Numbered from the stretch's first letter, positions 1 through 7,969 are shown. The stretch is 64,000 nt of DNA from Ancylobacter sp. SL191 (GCF_026625645.1 NZ_CP113056.1:1240001-1304000); one strand, 5' to 3'. The notes: a model not told the origin generated them from the letters alone. Translations and numbers: made by a program.

Positions 1-1537
1 GATAGAGCAGAGCGAGGCGCTCGCCGCGCTCGGCGGCGGCCTGCAGGGCGGCGTCGATGCGGCTGCGGAACAGCACGCGGTTCGGCAGGCGGGTGAGGTC
101 GTCATGATGGGCGAGGAAGCGGATCTGCCCCTCGCGCTCGATCAGCGCGGCGTTCTGCCGGCGCGCCTCGGCGGCGGCGGCGTTGGCGCGGGCATTGGCC
201 TCGGCAAGCTCCTCATGGGCGGATTTCAGCGCGGTGATGTCGGCGCGGATGCCGACCATGCCGCCATCGGCGGTGCGGCGCTCGCGGATGAGGATCCAGC
301 GCCCATCGGAAAGCTGGCGCTCGGCCGAGCCCGAGGCATCGCGGTGCATGGCGATCATCTCGTCGACCAGCGCGCCGCGCTCATGCTCTGGCACGTCGTA
401 CTGGCCCGCTGCCACCGCCTGCCGCACGATGGCCTCGAAGCGGGCGCCGGGAATCATGAAGGGCGCGCTGACCGCGTAGATGTCGCGGAAGCGCTGGTTG
501 CAGGTGACCAGCCGGTCGTCCTGGTCCCACATCACGAAGCCGTCGGACATGGCCTCGATGGCGTTGACCAGCACCGAGGCGGCGCGGCTGCGCTCGGCTT
601 CCATGCGCTCGCGCTGGCCGAGCGCGACGATCATCACCGTGCCGAAGGCGCCGACCAGCAGCATGCCGATGGCGACCGAGAGAAGCATGCGGTCGCGGTC
701 GCGCAACCAGTTGGCGAGCAGCACCTGGCGCGGCGCGCTGAGCACGACGCGCACATCATTGTAGAGCGAGGCGCGGGCGACCGAGAGCGTCGTCCCCTCC
801 GGCCCGGCGGCCGGCAGAAGATAGGCCGTGCCGTCCGGCGTCGGGGTCGCGGGGCCGCTGGCGACAAGCTCGCCGGTGCGCAGCTCGTCATGCGGCAGTG
901 TGGCGATGAGCTGGCCGTCGGGGCGCTGGAGGGTGATGCGCACCTGCGGGTCGACGCCGGTCTCGGCCAGCAGCTTCATCAAGGTGAGCAGCGGCACTTC
1001 CGCCACCGGCGTCACCCCGCCCCATTGCGGCACAGTGCGGGCGAGATAGAGCGACCAGTCGCCGGAAATCTTGTTGCGCAGCGGCCCGAGCAGAGCGAGC
1101 GGCGCGGCGCGCAGCCGGTCGGCGGTGAAGGGCAACTCGCGCTGGCCGCCATGGGCGCGCGCCGTGGCGATCACGGCGCCGTCCGGGGCGACCAGCATGA
1201 GGTCGCGATAGGCCAGCGTCTGGAAGTTGAGGCTGCTGAGCAGCTCGGCGGCGAGACCGGAGCTCTGCGGGGTCGCCTTGGCGGCAGCGAACAGGCTGGG
1301 CAGGCTGGCGAGGGCGCCATGCACCTGCAGGAGCTGGCGGTTAAGGGCGTTCTCCACCGCCTGGGCGGACCGTTCGAGGCTGGTGGCCGCGGCCGCCATG
1401 GCGGCCCGCTCGCCGCGGTCGACCAGCAGGGCCGTGCCCGCGGCGACCGTCAGCAGGATCAGCCCCGTGCCGGCGGCGACGACCATCTTGAGCCGCGGCC
1501 AGAGCATCACCACGCGGTTTCGCAAAGCATGACGCAT
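1..1537 (-). CDS. Membrane-bound sensor diguanylate cyclase (PAS-GGDEF), 3' part missing
   Basis: The visible 512 residues show a TM helix near 13-33, a periplasmic sensing region of about 240 residues, a second TM helix near 275-297, a PAS-like fold around 325-430 (MWDQDDRLVTCNQRF), a short coiled linker, and the opening of a GGDEF domain at about 475 (HHDDLTRLPNR). The gene runs off the left edge, so the GGDEF active site and any EAL domain cannot be seen. It should make c-di-GMP in response to an external ligand. Its ATG shares one base with the stop codon of the upstream TRAP-type binding protein, so the two are probably translationally coupled. The GGDEF call is firm; the ligand is unknown. 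Confidence 0.88.
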   Translation of the reverse strand, partial: MRHALRNRVVMLWPRLKMVVAAGTGLILLTVAAGTALLVDRGERAAMAAAATSLERSAQAVENALNRQLLQVHGALASLPSLFAAAKATPQSSGLAAELLSSLNFQTLAYRDLMLVAPDGAVIATARAHGGQRELPFTADRLRAAPLALLGPLRNKISGDWSLYLARTVPQWGGVTPVAEVPLLTLMKLLAETGVDPQVRITLQRPDGQLIATLPHDELRTGELVASGPATPTPDGTAYLLPAAGPEGTTLSVARASLYNDVRVVLSAPRQVLLANWLRDRDRMLLSVAIGMLLVGAFGTVMIVALGQRERMEAERSRAASVLVNAIEAMSDGFVMWDQDDRLVTCNQRFRDIYAVSAPFMIPGARFEAIVRQAVAAGQYDVPEHERGALVDEMIAMHRDASGSAERQLSDGRWILIRERRTADGGMVGIRADITALKSAHEELAEANARANAAAAEARRQNAALIEREGQIRFLAHHDDLTRLPNRVLFRSRIDAALQAAAERGERLALLY

Positions 1538-2685
1538 CACTCCCGATCCGCGTGAATGCCGTGAACTGGCGCCAGATAGGTGTTCCAGGCGGAGGCGCAG
1601 CTCGGCCCGCAACGCAGGATCCAGCGCGGGATCACCACCTCTTGCAGCAGGCGCTCGCGCCGGGCCGCGTCCTTGGGCGAGGTCGGCACCAGCGTCATCT
1701 CGCCGATGGTCTCGCCGCAGGTGGCGCCGCCGCTGTTGCAGGCGAGGCCGCGCTGGGTGTCGGTGTCGGCCTGGATCCAGACCCGGCGCTCGAGATCCGC
1801 CACGCCGGTGCGAATCACCTCCTGAAGATCCGGGGGGATGGCGTCCCAGGCGGCGCGGTTGGCGCCGAAGAAGGAGAGCCCCCAGCTGATCGCCATGGAA
1901 TGGACATGGGTGGCGATGCCCGGCAGGCCGATCTCATAGCCGCTGAGCGTGCCGGTGATGGCGCATTCGGCGACGCCGGATTTAAGCGCCCGCACGATTT
2001 CGGCGAAGGGCAGCAGCACCGGCACCGCGCCGAGCCCGGCCATCAGCTCAGCCTGGCCGACGGAGGAGGTGCGCACCTTGCGCCCGGCGAGATCGTCGAG
2101 GCCGCTGAACGGCTTGGTGCAGAAGATCACCTGCGCCGGGTAGGCATAGACCGCGAGCAGCACGATGTCGTAGCGCTGCAGCAGATAGTCCGTGAGGTGC
2201 TGGCGCGTGGCGCCGACGGTACGGCGCAGCGTGCCCATGTCCGGGTTCAGCACCGGCAGGTCGAAGGCGTTCAGCTCAGGGTCATCGCTCGACACGCGCG
2301 AAAGGCTCGCCGAGCCGAAGGGCACGACGCCAAGGCGCATGAGCTGGAGCGTTTCCTCGGCCCGCAGGCCGCCAGCGTCTAGCGGGCGGATGGTCGCCTT
2401 GATTCGCCCGCCGGAACGCTCGGTGATCTCCTTCTCCCAGAAGGGCTGCTCGTAATTGGTGTACTGGGTGACGCCCGCGAGGCCGCCGACGATCTGCAGG
2501 TTGACCGTGGCCGGCGGGCCGCCAGCGGGCGGTGGCGTGGTGTCGGCGCGTGCGGTGGCGGCACATGGCGGGGCAAGGCCGAGCAGCGCCGCAAGGACGA
2601 GGCCGCCGGCGCGGCATACCTGCCGCGCGAGCGCGCGCCTGCCCCTGTCACGACGCACCCGCTGACCCGCCATGGCTACCTTCAT
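1537..2685 (-). CDS. TRAP transporter solute-binding protein, DctP family (orphan)
   Basis: A 382-residue secreted protein with an Arg-rich N-terminus and hydrophobic signal segment (LVLAALLGLAPP). The DctP-like core contains the RSGGRIKATIRPLDAGG region and a later AGRKVRTSSVGQAELMAGLG segment that resembles the substrate-contact region of the family. The C-terminus has paired cysteines (CGPSCASAW and two earlier Cys) that may form disulfides in the periplasm. No dctQ or dctM membrane genes are adjacent. Instead the gene overlaps by one base the start of a membrane diguanylate cyclase, so it may serve as a ligand receptor for signalling rather than for uptake. An ATG four codons further in is an equally possible start. 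Confidence 0.8.
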   Translation of the reverse strand: MKVAMAGQRVRRDRGRRALARQVCRAGGLVLAALLGLAPPCAATARADTTPPPAGGPPATVNLQIVGGLAGVTQYTNYEQPFWEKEITERSGGRIKATIRPLDAGGLRAEETLQLMRLGVVPFGSASLSRVSSDDPELNAFDLPVLNPDMGTLRRTVGATRQHLTDYLLQRYDIVLLAVYAYPAQVIFCTKPFSGLDDLAGRKVRTSSVGQAELMAGLGAVPVLLPFAEIVRALKSGVAECAITGTLSGYEIGLPGIATHVHSMAISWGLSFFGANRAAWDAIPPDLQEVIRTGVADLERRVWIQADTDTQRGLACNSGGATCGETIGEMTLVPTSPKDAARRERLLQEVVIPRWILRCGPSCASAWNTYLAPVHGIHADRE

Positions 2686-2803
2686 TGACGTCCCCAGGCA
2701 TCAGCATAGGCACGAACAGCATTTCGGCAAATGCCCAAATATATTGGTAAATTAGCGGCGATAACGGCGGTATTTCAGAACCACATGCCGTTAAGTCATG
2801 TAC

Positions 2804-3724
2804 TTAGACCGCTTCCAGCCCGAGCGCCGCGCAGGTTGTCTCGCTTTCGCGCGCCAGTTGCTCGAACTGAACCGCCCGCCCGCTACCGGCGCGCCAGAAA
2901 TAGCCCATGTCGCGGCTCGCCGGCCAGCCATCGAGGGTGAGCAGGGCGATGTCGTCCTCCATGCGAAACTCAGAGCGGGCATAGAGTTCGGGAAACAGCG
3001 ACATGCCCATGCCCATGACCACCATCTGGCGCAGCGCGTCGAGGCTGGTGCCCTCATAGTCCTCGCGCATATCGGCGCCGCAGGCGGTGGCGAGCTCGCG
3101 CACGCGCTCGAACAGATGATGGCCGCGCCCGAGCGTGAGCAGCCGCTCGCCGCGCAGCGCCTTCGGGTCGACATGGCCGACCGGGGCCAGCCGGTGGTCC
3201 TTCGGCACGCCGAGAAAGATTGTTTCGCGGCAGAGCCGGCGAAAGGTCACCGCGTGGTCCGAATCGGGCGCCGGGCCGAGCCCGCAATCGAGCGCGCCGG
3301 AAATCACCTCGCGCAGGATCACCGCCGGGCGCTCTTCCTTGATGTAGATCTGCAGCGCCGGGTATTTGGCGTGCAGCGCCGGCAACAGATTGGGCAGGAA
3401 ATAGGGCCCGAAGGTCGGGGCGACGCCGAGCCGGATCAGCCCGCCGAGATTGCGCGAGCTGCTCGCCGCCGCCGCGACGATGTCGTCCAGCGTCAGCAGC
3501 ACCTGCCGCGCCGCCTCGATCACGTGAACCCCCACCGGCGTCGGCTGGACGCGGCCGGGCGTGCGCTCGAACAGGGTGGCGCCGAGCTGGGCCTCGAGCT
3601 GGGCGATCTGCACCGAGAGCGTCGGCTGCGAGACATGGCAGCGCCGCGCCGCCGCGCCGAAATGGCCGGTCTCGGCCAACGCGACGGCATATTCGAGCTG
3701 GCGATGGGTGGGGCGGAAGGCCAT
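2804..3724 (-). CDS. LysR-family regulator, OxyR-like, lacking the redox cysteine pair
   Basis: 306 residues with an N-terminal winged HTH (about 5-65; GHFGAAARRCHVSQPTLSVQ) and a two-lobe effector domain closely resembling OxyR, including a TSLDALRQMVVMGMGMSLFP stretch. At the place where OxyR carries its peroxidatic Cys199 in the GHC motif this protein reads GHH (His203), and the Cys208 position is Ala; a Cys lies three residues later. Classical disulfide switching is therefore unlikely. The chosen ATG gives the canonical MAFRPTHRQLEY start; an in-frame TTG lies 18 bases upstream. It is divergent from a YdcH-like gene and shares a short promoter region with it. Regulator family is firm, effector unknown. 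Confidence 0.85.
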   Translation of the reverse strand: MAFRPTHRQLEYAVALAETGHFGAAARRCHVSQPTLSVQIAQLEAQLGATLFERTPGRVQPTPVGVHVIEAARQVLLTLDDIVAAAASSSRNLGGLIRLGVAPTFGPYFLPNLLPALHAKYPALQIYIKEERPAVILREVISGALDCGLGPAPDSDHAVTFRRLCRETIFLGVPKDHRLAPVGHVDPKALRGERLLTLGRGHHLFERVRELATACGADMREDYEGTSLDALRQMVVMGMGMSLFPELYARSEFRMEDDIALLTLDGWPASRDMGYFWRAGSGRAVQFEQLARESETTCAALGLEAV

Positions 3725-3728
3725 GGCG

Positions 3729-3774
3729 ATAGCTTCACTCAATCGAGACTATTGAGACTATGCATTGGAACTAT
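3729..3774. promoter_or_regulatory. Candidate LysR/OxyR-type binding region
   Basis: The spacer upstream of the LysR-type regulator contains one ATAG (3729-3732) and three CTAT tetrads (3749, 3758 and 3771), including a direct repeat GAGACTAT. OxyR-type sites are built from spaced ATAG/CTAT tetrads, so this is a plausible autoregulatory site. The spacing is not the canonical 7-base pattern throughout, so the call is tentative. Confidence 0.35.
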
Positions 3775-3780
3775 GGGTTC

Positions 3781-3823
3781 GTCCACGTCATGTTCCTCCC
3801 ATCGAAAGGAGGTTGACGTGGAC
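3781..3823 (+). promoter_or_regulatory. RBS- and start-codon-sequestering hairpin of the YdcH-like gene
   Basis: A perfect 10-bp inverted repeat, GTCCACGTCA (3781-3790) and TGACGTGGAC (3814-3823), encloses a second 5-bp stem CCTCC (3795-3799) with GGAGG (3808-3812) and an 8-base loop. The inner stem pairs the whole Shine-Dalgarno core and the outer stem contains the GTG start codon (3818-3820). In RNA this would hide the ribosome site completely. It could be an RNA thermometer or other translational switch, or alternatively a protein-binding palindrome in DNA. No known riboswitch class is recognised. Confidence 0.6.
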
Positions 3824-4054
3824 CAGTTCCTCAAGTCGCTGACGACCCGCAGCAAGATGCTCGATGCCGAGATGGATGCCGAGCGCCGGCGTCTGGACCC
3901 TGATGGCGAGCGCCTGGTGGCGCTGAAGCGGATCAAGCGCCAGCTCGGCGCGCAGATCGACTATATCCGCCGCGAAGGGCGCCAGATCACCGAGGTGATG
4001 GTGGTGCGCAAGCCCCGCCGCTTCACCGATCTCCGGCTGAAGTCCATCCGGTGA
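3818..4054 (+). CDS. Small YdcH (DUF465) family protein
   Basis: A 78-residue charged, mostly helical protein (SLTTRSKMLDAEMDAERRR, then LVALKRIKRQLGAQIDYIRR) matching the short YdcH/DUF465 proteins, whose function is poorly known. The GTG start is chosen because an ideal AAAGGAGG Shine-Dalgarno sits five bases upstream. That ribosome site is buried in a two-tier hairpin. The C-terminus is basic (VVRKPRRFTDLRLKSIR). It is divergent from the OxyR-like regulator, with about 95 bases between the starts, so the regulator is a natural candidate to control it. Confidence 0.75.
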   Translation: MDQFLKSLTTRSKMLDAEMDAERRRLDPDGERLVALKRIKRQLGAQIDYIRREGRQITEVMVVRKPRRFTDLRLKSIR

Positions 4055-4263
4055 GGTCGCCGCCCCGTTGAGCGGTTACGCCTAGCCTTATCCCCACACT
4101 TGCCCGAGGTCCGGGCCCCTCTGACGGCGTTGCGCCGCCATGTCGGTCCTCTCCCCACCGACCGTCCAGAGCGGACGTCCGGCACGGACGGTTCGCGGCG
4201 CTTGCCCCAGCGCTGCGGGCCGTTCCTTGCGCGTGCGCCACTGGGCCCTGACCCGAGGACTCT

Positions 4264-5310
4264 ATGGACACTCTGATTTCGCTGATGACGGCCGACTTCG
4301 TCGGCAAGCCGGCCTGGCTCTGGCTGAGCTTCCTGGCCATCGTCTTCATCCTGCTCGCCTTCGATCTCGGCGTGCTGAACAAGGGCGAGAAGGAACTCGG
4401 CATCGCCGAGAGCCTCAAGCTCTCCGCCTTCTACATCGCCGTCGCCATCGTGTTCGGTGGCTGGATCTGGTACTCGATGGGCCCGGAATCCAGCCTGCAG
4501 TACTTCACCGGCTACGCGATCGAGAAGGCGCTGTCGATCGACAACGTCTTCGTCATCTCGCTGATCTTTGGCTACTTCGCCATTCCCCGCGCCTATCAGT
4601 ACCGGGCCCTGGTCTGGGGCATCATCGCGGTGCTGGTGCTGCGCGGCATCATGATCGGCGTCGGCGCGGCGCTGGTGCAGGAATATGACTGGATCCTGCT
4701 GCTGTTCGGCGCCTTCCTGATCGGCACCGGCATCAAGATGCTCATCGTCAAGGAAGGCGATGCGGACGTCTCGAAAAACCCGGTGGTGCGCCTCCTCTCC
4801 CGCTTCCTGCGGGTGACGCCCCAGCTGCACGGCCAGCGCTTCTTCGTGCGCCAGCCGCACCCGGTGACCGGCAAGCTGGTGCTGTGGGTGACGCCGCTCT
4901 TCCTGGCGCTGGTGGTCATCAACATCGCCGACCTCGTCTTCGCGGTCGACTCGGTGCCGGCGATCTTCGCCATCACCACGGACACCTACATCGTCTTCAC
5001 CGCGAATATCATGGCGATCCTCGGCCTGCGCGCCCTCTACTTCGCGCTGGCCGCGATGGTCCACCGCTTCGAATACCTGAAATACGCCCTGGCGCTGGTT
5101 CTGGTGTTCATCGGCGGCAAGATCTTCTGGAACTACTTCTACGGCAAGCTCGACCCCGCCATCTCGCTCGGCGTGACGCTGGCCATGATCGGTGGCGGCA
5201 TCGTCTTCTCGCTGTGGAAGACGCGGCAGGTCGCCGCCGGTGCCCACAATTCGGGCGCCGACACGCCCGGTGCCCAGACCCCTGGCGCGCAGATCCCTGG
5301 CGCCCACTGA
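4264..5310 (+). CDS. terC: TerC/Alx family integral membrane protein
   Basis: 348 residues with about nine hydrophobic helices. TerC-family signatures are visible: the acidic stretch EKALSIDNVFVISLIF near residue 93 and its partner ADLVFAVDSVPAIFAI near 227, which line the proposed metal path. The family (Alx, YkoY, MeeF/MeeY) is linked to Mn2+ export and metalation of exported proteins. The C-terminal tail is a short degenerate repeat (TPGAQTPGAQIPGAH) that is not part of the fold. The 209-base leader has no yybP-ykoY riboswitch that I can recognise. The gene stands alone, followed by a hairpin array. Confidence 0.9.
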   Translation: MDTLISLMTADFVGKPAWLWLSFLAIVFILLAFDLGVLNKGEKELGIAESLKLSAFYIAVAIVFGGWIWYSMGPESSLQYFTGYAIEKALSIDNVFVISLIFGYFAIPRAYQYRALVWGIIAVLVLRGIMIGVGAALVQEYDWILLLFGAFLIGTGIKMLIVKEGDADVSKNPVVRLLSRFLRVTPQLHGQRFFVRQPHPVTGKLVLWVTPLFLALVVINIADLVFAVDSVPAIFAITTDTYIVFTANIMAILGLRALYFALAAMVHRFEYLKYALALVLVFIGGKIFWNYFYGKLDPAISLGVTLAMIGGGIVFSLWKTRQVAAGAHNSGADTPGAQTPGAQIPGAH

Positions 5311-5355
5311 CCCCGGCGCCGGCGGTTCGCCGCCGGACCTCTGCACCAACCCAGA

Positions 5356-5492
5356 ACGGCCGGCCTCATGGGCCGGCCGTTTCACGAGAACAACGGCGCG
5401 GCCTTACGGGCCGGCCGTACCACCAACCAGACGGCGCGGCCTCAACGGCCGGCCGTCTCATCACCAGGCGGCGCGACCTTCGGGTTGGCCGT
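5356..5492 (+). repeat. Four tandem hairpin units, period 37-38 bp
   Basis: Four similar units start near 5356, 5393, 5431 and 5468. The first is a perfect 10-bp stem (ACGGCCGGCC, loop TCATG, GGCCGGCCGT); units two to four are variants built on ACGGCGCGGCC and GGCCGGCCGT, decaying toward the end. They lie directly after terC. The first hairpin followed by TTTCAC may act as its terminator. The regular period indicates tandem duplication rather than chance. There are no unique spacers of CRISPR type. Confidence 0.75.
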
Positions 5493-5652
5493 TCCACGAC
5501 CGCCGCCTCCGCCATTCGGGGAGGCGCTGAGTGCCTGAGGGGCCGGGCCGGCTGCCGCTGATGCGGGGCCGTGTCCGGCTTCACCACGTCTGAACCACCC
5601 GTCGTCACATCCACAACGGATTCATTGCCCGCCACCCACCCGGAGATCTGCC

Positions 5653-6636
5653 ATGTCGCTCGCCAGCGCCGCCCTTCTCTCGCCACCGGTCCTGTGCTTC
5701 GGCCTTGGCGCGCTCGCCTGCGCGCTGCGCAGCAATCTGCGCGTGCCGGCGCCGGTGTTCGAGGCGGTGTCGATCTATCTGCTGCTGGCGATCGGTCTGA
5801 AGGGCGGGGCGGAACTGGCGGAGACGCGCTGGGCCGATTTTGCCGGCCCGGCCGCCGCCGCGCTCGGGCTCGGCATTCTGATCCCGCTCTGGTGCTACGC
5901 CGCGCTGCGGCGCGTCGCCGGCTTCAGCGTGGCGGATGCCGCCTCGCTCGCCGCCCATTACGGCTCGGTCTCCGCCGTCACCTTCATCGCGGTGGTGAGC
6001 TATCTGGAGCGCGCCGGCACGCCGCATGAGGGCTTCATGACCGCGATCCTCGCGCTGATGGAGGCGCCCGCCATCGTCGTCGCGCTGGTGCTTGCCCGGC
6101 TCGCCGGTGCGGGCGGGCAGGGGACAGGCGGCGCGGGGGGCGCCCGCTCGCTCGGGCCGGCGCTGCATGAGGTGATCTCGGCCAAGAGCTTCCTGCTGCT
6201 GGTCGGCGGCCTGGTCATTGGCGGGGTGATCGGCAAGGCCGGGCTCGCGCCGGTGCGGCCCTTCTTCGGCGACCTGTTCCTCGGCTTCCTCTGCCTGTTC
6301 CTGCTGGAACTCGGCATCGTGGCGGCGGAAAAGGCGGATGCGGCGTGGAAGGCGGGCGGGCGGCTTTTCGCCTTCGCGCTTCTGGCGCCGCTGGTCAATG
6401 GCGCGCTCGGCCTTCTGGCCGGTCATGCGGCCGGCCTGTCGGAAGGTGGGGCGGTGGTGCTGGCGACGCTGGCAGCGAGCGCCTCCTATATCGCCGCGCC
6501 GGCGGCGGTGCGGCTCGCCCTGCCGGAAGCGAACGCGGCCTATTCGCTGGCCGCCTCGCTCGCCATCACCTTCCCGTTCAATGTCGTGCTGGGCATTCCG
6601 CTCTACGCGGCGGCGGCGGGGTTCCTCTACCGCTGA
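5653..6636 (+). CDS. Sodium-dependent bicarbonate permease, SbtA (DUF897) family
   Basis: 327 residues, about ten TM helices in two inverted halves. Family motifs visible include LLLAIGLKGGAELA, the AAHYGSVSAVTFI segment near residue 98, SASYIAAPAAVRLALPEAN near 275 and the ending ITFPFNVVLGIPLY. SbtA proteins import bicarbonate with Na+ across the inner membrane; proteobacterial members are common in autotrophs but also occur in heterotrophs. A Gly-rich loop (GAGGQGTGGAGG) joins the halves. No PII-like SbtB gene follows; the next gene is convergent. Substrate is inferred from family only. Confidence 0.85.
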   Translation: MSLASAALLSPPVLCFGLGALACALRSNLRVPAPVFEAVSIYLLLAIGLKGGAELAETRWADFAGPAAAALGLGILIPLWCYAALRRVAGFSVADAASLAAHYGSVSAVTFIAVVSYLERAGTPHEGFMTAILALMEAPAIVVALVLARLAGAGGQGTGGAGGARSLGPALHEVISAKSFLLLVGGLVIGGVIGKAGLAPVRPFFGDLFLGFLCLFLLELGIVAAEKADAAWKAGGRLFAFALLAPLVNGALGLLAGHAAGLSEGGAVVLATLAASASYIAAPAAVRLALPEANAAYSLAASLAITFPFNVVLGIPLYAAAAGFLYR

Positions 6637-6639
6637 GCC

Positions 6640-7326
6640 TCACAGCGGGCCCGCCGGTTCGGCGAGGCCCGTGCTGGCCGGGGCGCGGCGCTGTCGGCGG
6701 CGCGGGGCGATGCGGTTCTTGATCACCTTGAGCAAAAGCGTGGTGACGACCAGCATCACCACGGTGATGCCGACCATGGAGAGCGCCCAGCCTTGCGTGC
6801 TGCCGCCGCCCAGCGCCTGCGCGCTCTCGGCCGCGAACCAGCCGGGCGCCAGCATCACCGGCGCCCAGACGAAGGCGGAGGAGACATTGGCGAGCTGGAA
6901 GCGGCGCTGCTCCATCCGCATCATGCCGGCGACCATCGGCATGGTGCAGCGGACCGGGCCGAAGAACCGGCCGATGAACACCGAGGCGAAGCCGAAGCGG
7001 CGGAAGAACAGCCGCGCCTGCGCCACCTGATGGCGGTAGCCCTGCAGCGGCCAGCGATGCACCACGCGCGGGCCGACCCAGCGGCCGAGCCAGTAGGAGG
7101 CGATGTCGCCGAGAATGGCGCCGGCGATCGCGCCGCCCACCACCGGCACCGGCTCGACAATGCCGGAGCCGACCAGCCCGCCAATCGCAAGCATCAGCGC
7201 GGTCGCGGGAATGACGAGGCCCAGAAGCACCAGTGACTCACCGAAGGCGATAATGCCGACGACGACGGGAACCAGATAGCTGTGGCTCTGCATGAGCTGA
7301 GCCAGATCGGCGGTGATGCTCTCCAT
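6640..7326 (-). CDS. DedA family inner-membrane protein
   Basis: 228 residues with the DedA/SNARE-associated core: a re-entrant FGESLVLLGLVIPATALMLAIGGLVG segment (residues about 28-52), the GAIAGAILGDIASYWLGRWVG motif near 68, and a basic FFRRFGFASVFIGRFFGPVR segment near 107 with conserved Arg/Pro. DedA proteins are undecaprenyl-phosphate or phospholipid flippase-type transporters important for envelope and proton-motive-force homeostasis. It is convergent with the bicarbonate permease, with only three bases between stop codons. The C-terminus is cytoplasmic and basic. Confidence 0.88.
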   Translation of the reverse strand: MESITADLAQLMQSHSYLVPVVVGIIAFGESLVLLGLVIPATALMLAIGGLVGSGIVEPVPVVGGAIAGAILGDIASYWLGRWVGPRVVHRWPLQGYRHQVAQARLFFRRFGFASVFIGRFFGPVRCTMPMVAGMMRMEQRRFQLANVSSAFVWAPVMLAPGWFAAESAQALGGGSTQGWALSMVGITVVMLVVTTLLLKVIKNRIAPRRRQRRAPASTGLAEPAGPL

Positions 7327-7531
7327 GACCTCGCAGAAAGACCTCTCTGAGAAACGGGCTGCCGGCGCAGGACGCCGACGGCCCCATCTTGGAAGCGATC
7401 ATGGCAAGGGCAAGACAGCGGCCTGCCGAAAGGTAAGGCAGGGCGCTTTGGTCGCGGGGGGAGGCGGCGTGATGGCGGCGTGACGGACGTCGCCCGCCGG
7501 AATGGCTGCGGCAGGAGGCGTCCCGAGATGG

Positions 7532-7608
7532 TGGCCTCCCGGAAGGGAATCGAACCCCTGACCCCAGGTTTAGGAAACCTGTGCTCTATCCTGCTGAGCT
7601 ACCGGGAG
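7532..7608 (-). tRNA. tRNA-Arg (anticodon CCT)
   Basis: A full cloverleaf can be drawn: acceptor CTCCCGG/CCGGGAG, D arm GCTC/GAGC, anticodon stem CAGGT/ACCTG with loop TTCCTAA (anticodon CCT, reads AGG), T arm AGGGG-TTCGATT-CCCTT, discriminator G and an encoded CCA. No integrated element is attached to it in this window. Confidence 0.96.
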
Positions 7609-7969
7609 AGACCGCGCGTAGATGAACCGAAACGCCGGTCGCAATCAAGGGGGGCGGGGCGACGGGTCGGGCGCCCGCGGACCTGCCCGCGCAGACCTAG
7701 GGGAATAGGCGCGGCTGCGCTATGATATGGGCCAAGTGCTTTGAACCATTGGATCGCACATGCCCAGAGGCCGGGATGCCGGAACGGGCCGGGACGAGCT
7801 AAAGGCACCGCCCACGTGGCAGCGGCCGCGCGGACGGCTGCGCGTTGATGGTGCGCGCGCCCACCCGGTTGCTGGCGGGCTTTGGCCGTGGTCGCGCGTC
7901 TCCTCCCGTTGTGCCGGGGCGACGCCCTCTGCCGCGCCTTTCCTTGCACGATGCGCGGTCTCCCGCCCG
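7609..7969. other. Intergenic region between tRNA-Arg and the nuclease-like gene
   Basis: About 360 bases. The left end holds the weak tRNA promoter. The nuclease reading frame is open through much of it (from 7760) but the translated sequence is Arg/Pro/Ala-rich without a fold or signal, so I treat it as non-coding. I see no RNA gene or repeat in it. Confidence 0.4.
7620..7648 (-). promoter_or_regulatory. Possible tRNA-Arg promoter
   Basis: On the minus strand a TTGATT -35 (7643-7648) and a TCATCT -10 (7620-7625) are separated by 17 bases and would start transcription a few bases before the tRNA. The -10 is weak. Confidence 0.35.

Noticed and set aside
4055..4263. Possible yybP-ykoY manganese riboswitch before terC
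   Set aside because: The family is often preceded by one, but the conserved core of that riboswitch was not found in this leader.
5356..5492. CRISPR array
   Set aside because: Units are directly adjacent variants of one hairpin with no unique spacers and no cas genes nearby.
7760..7969. Longer N-terminus for the secreted nuclease-like protein
   Set aside because: The extra 70 residues are Arg/Pro-rich noise and would bury the signal peptide.
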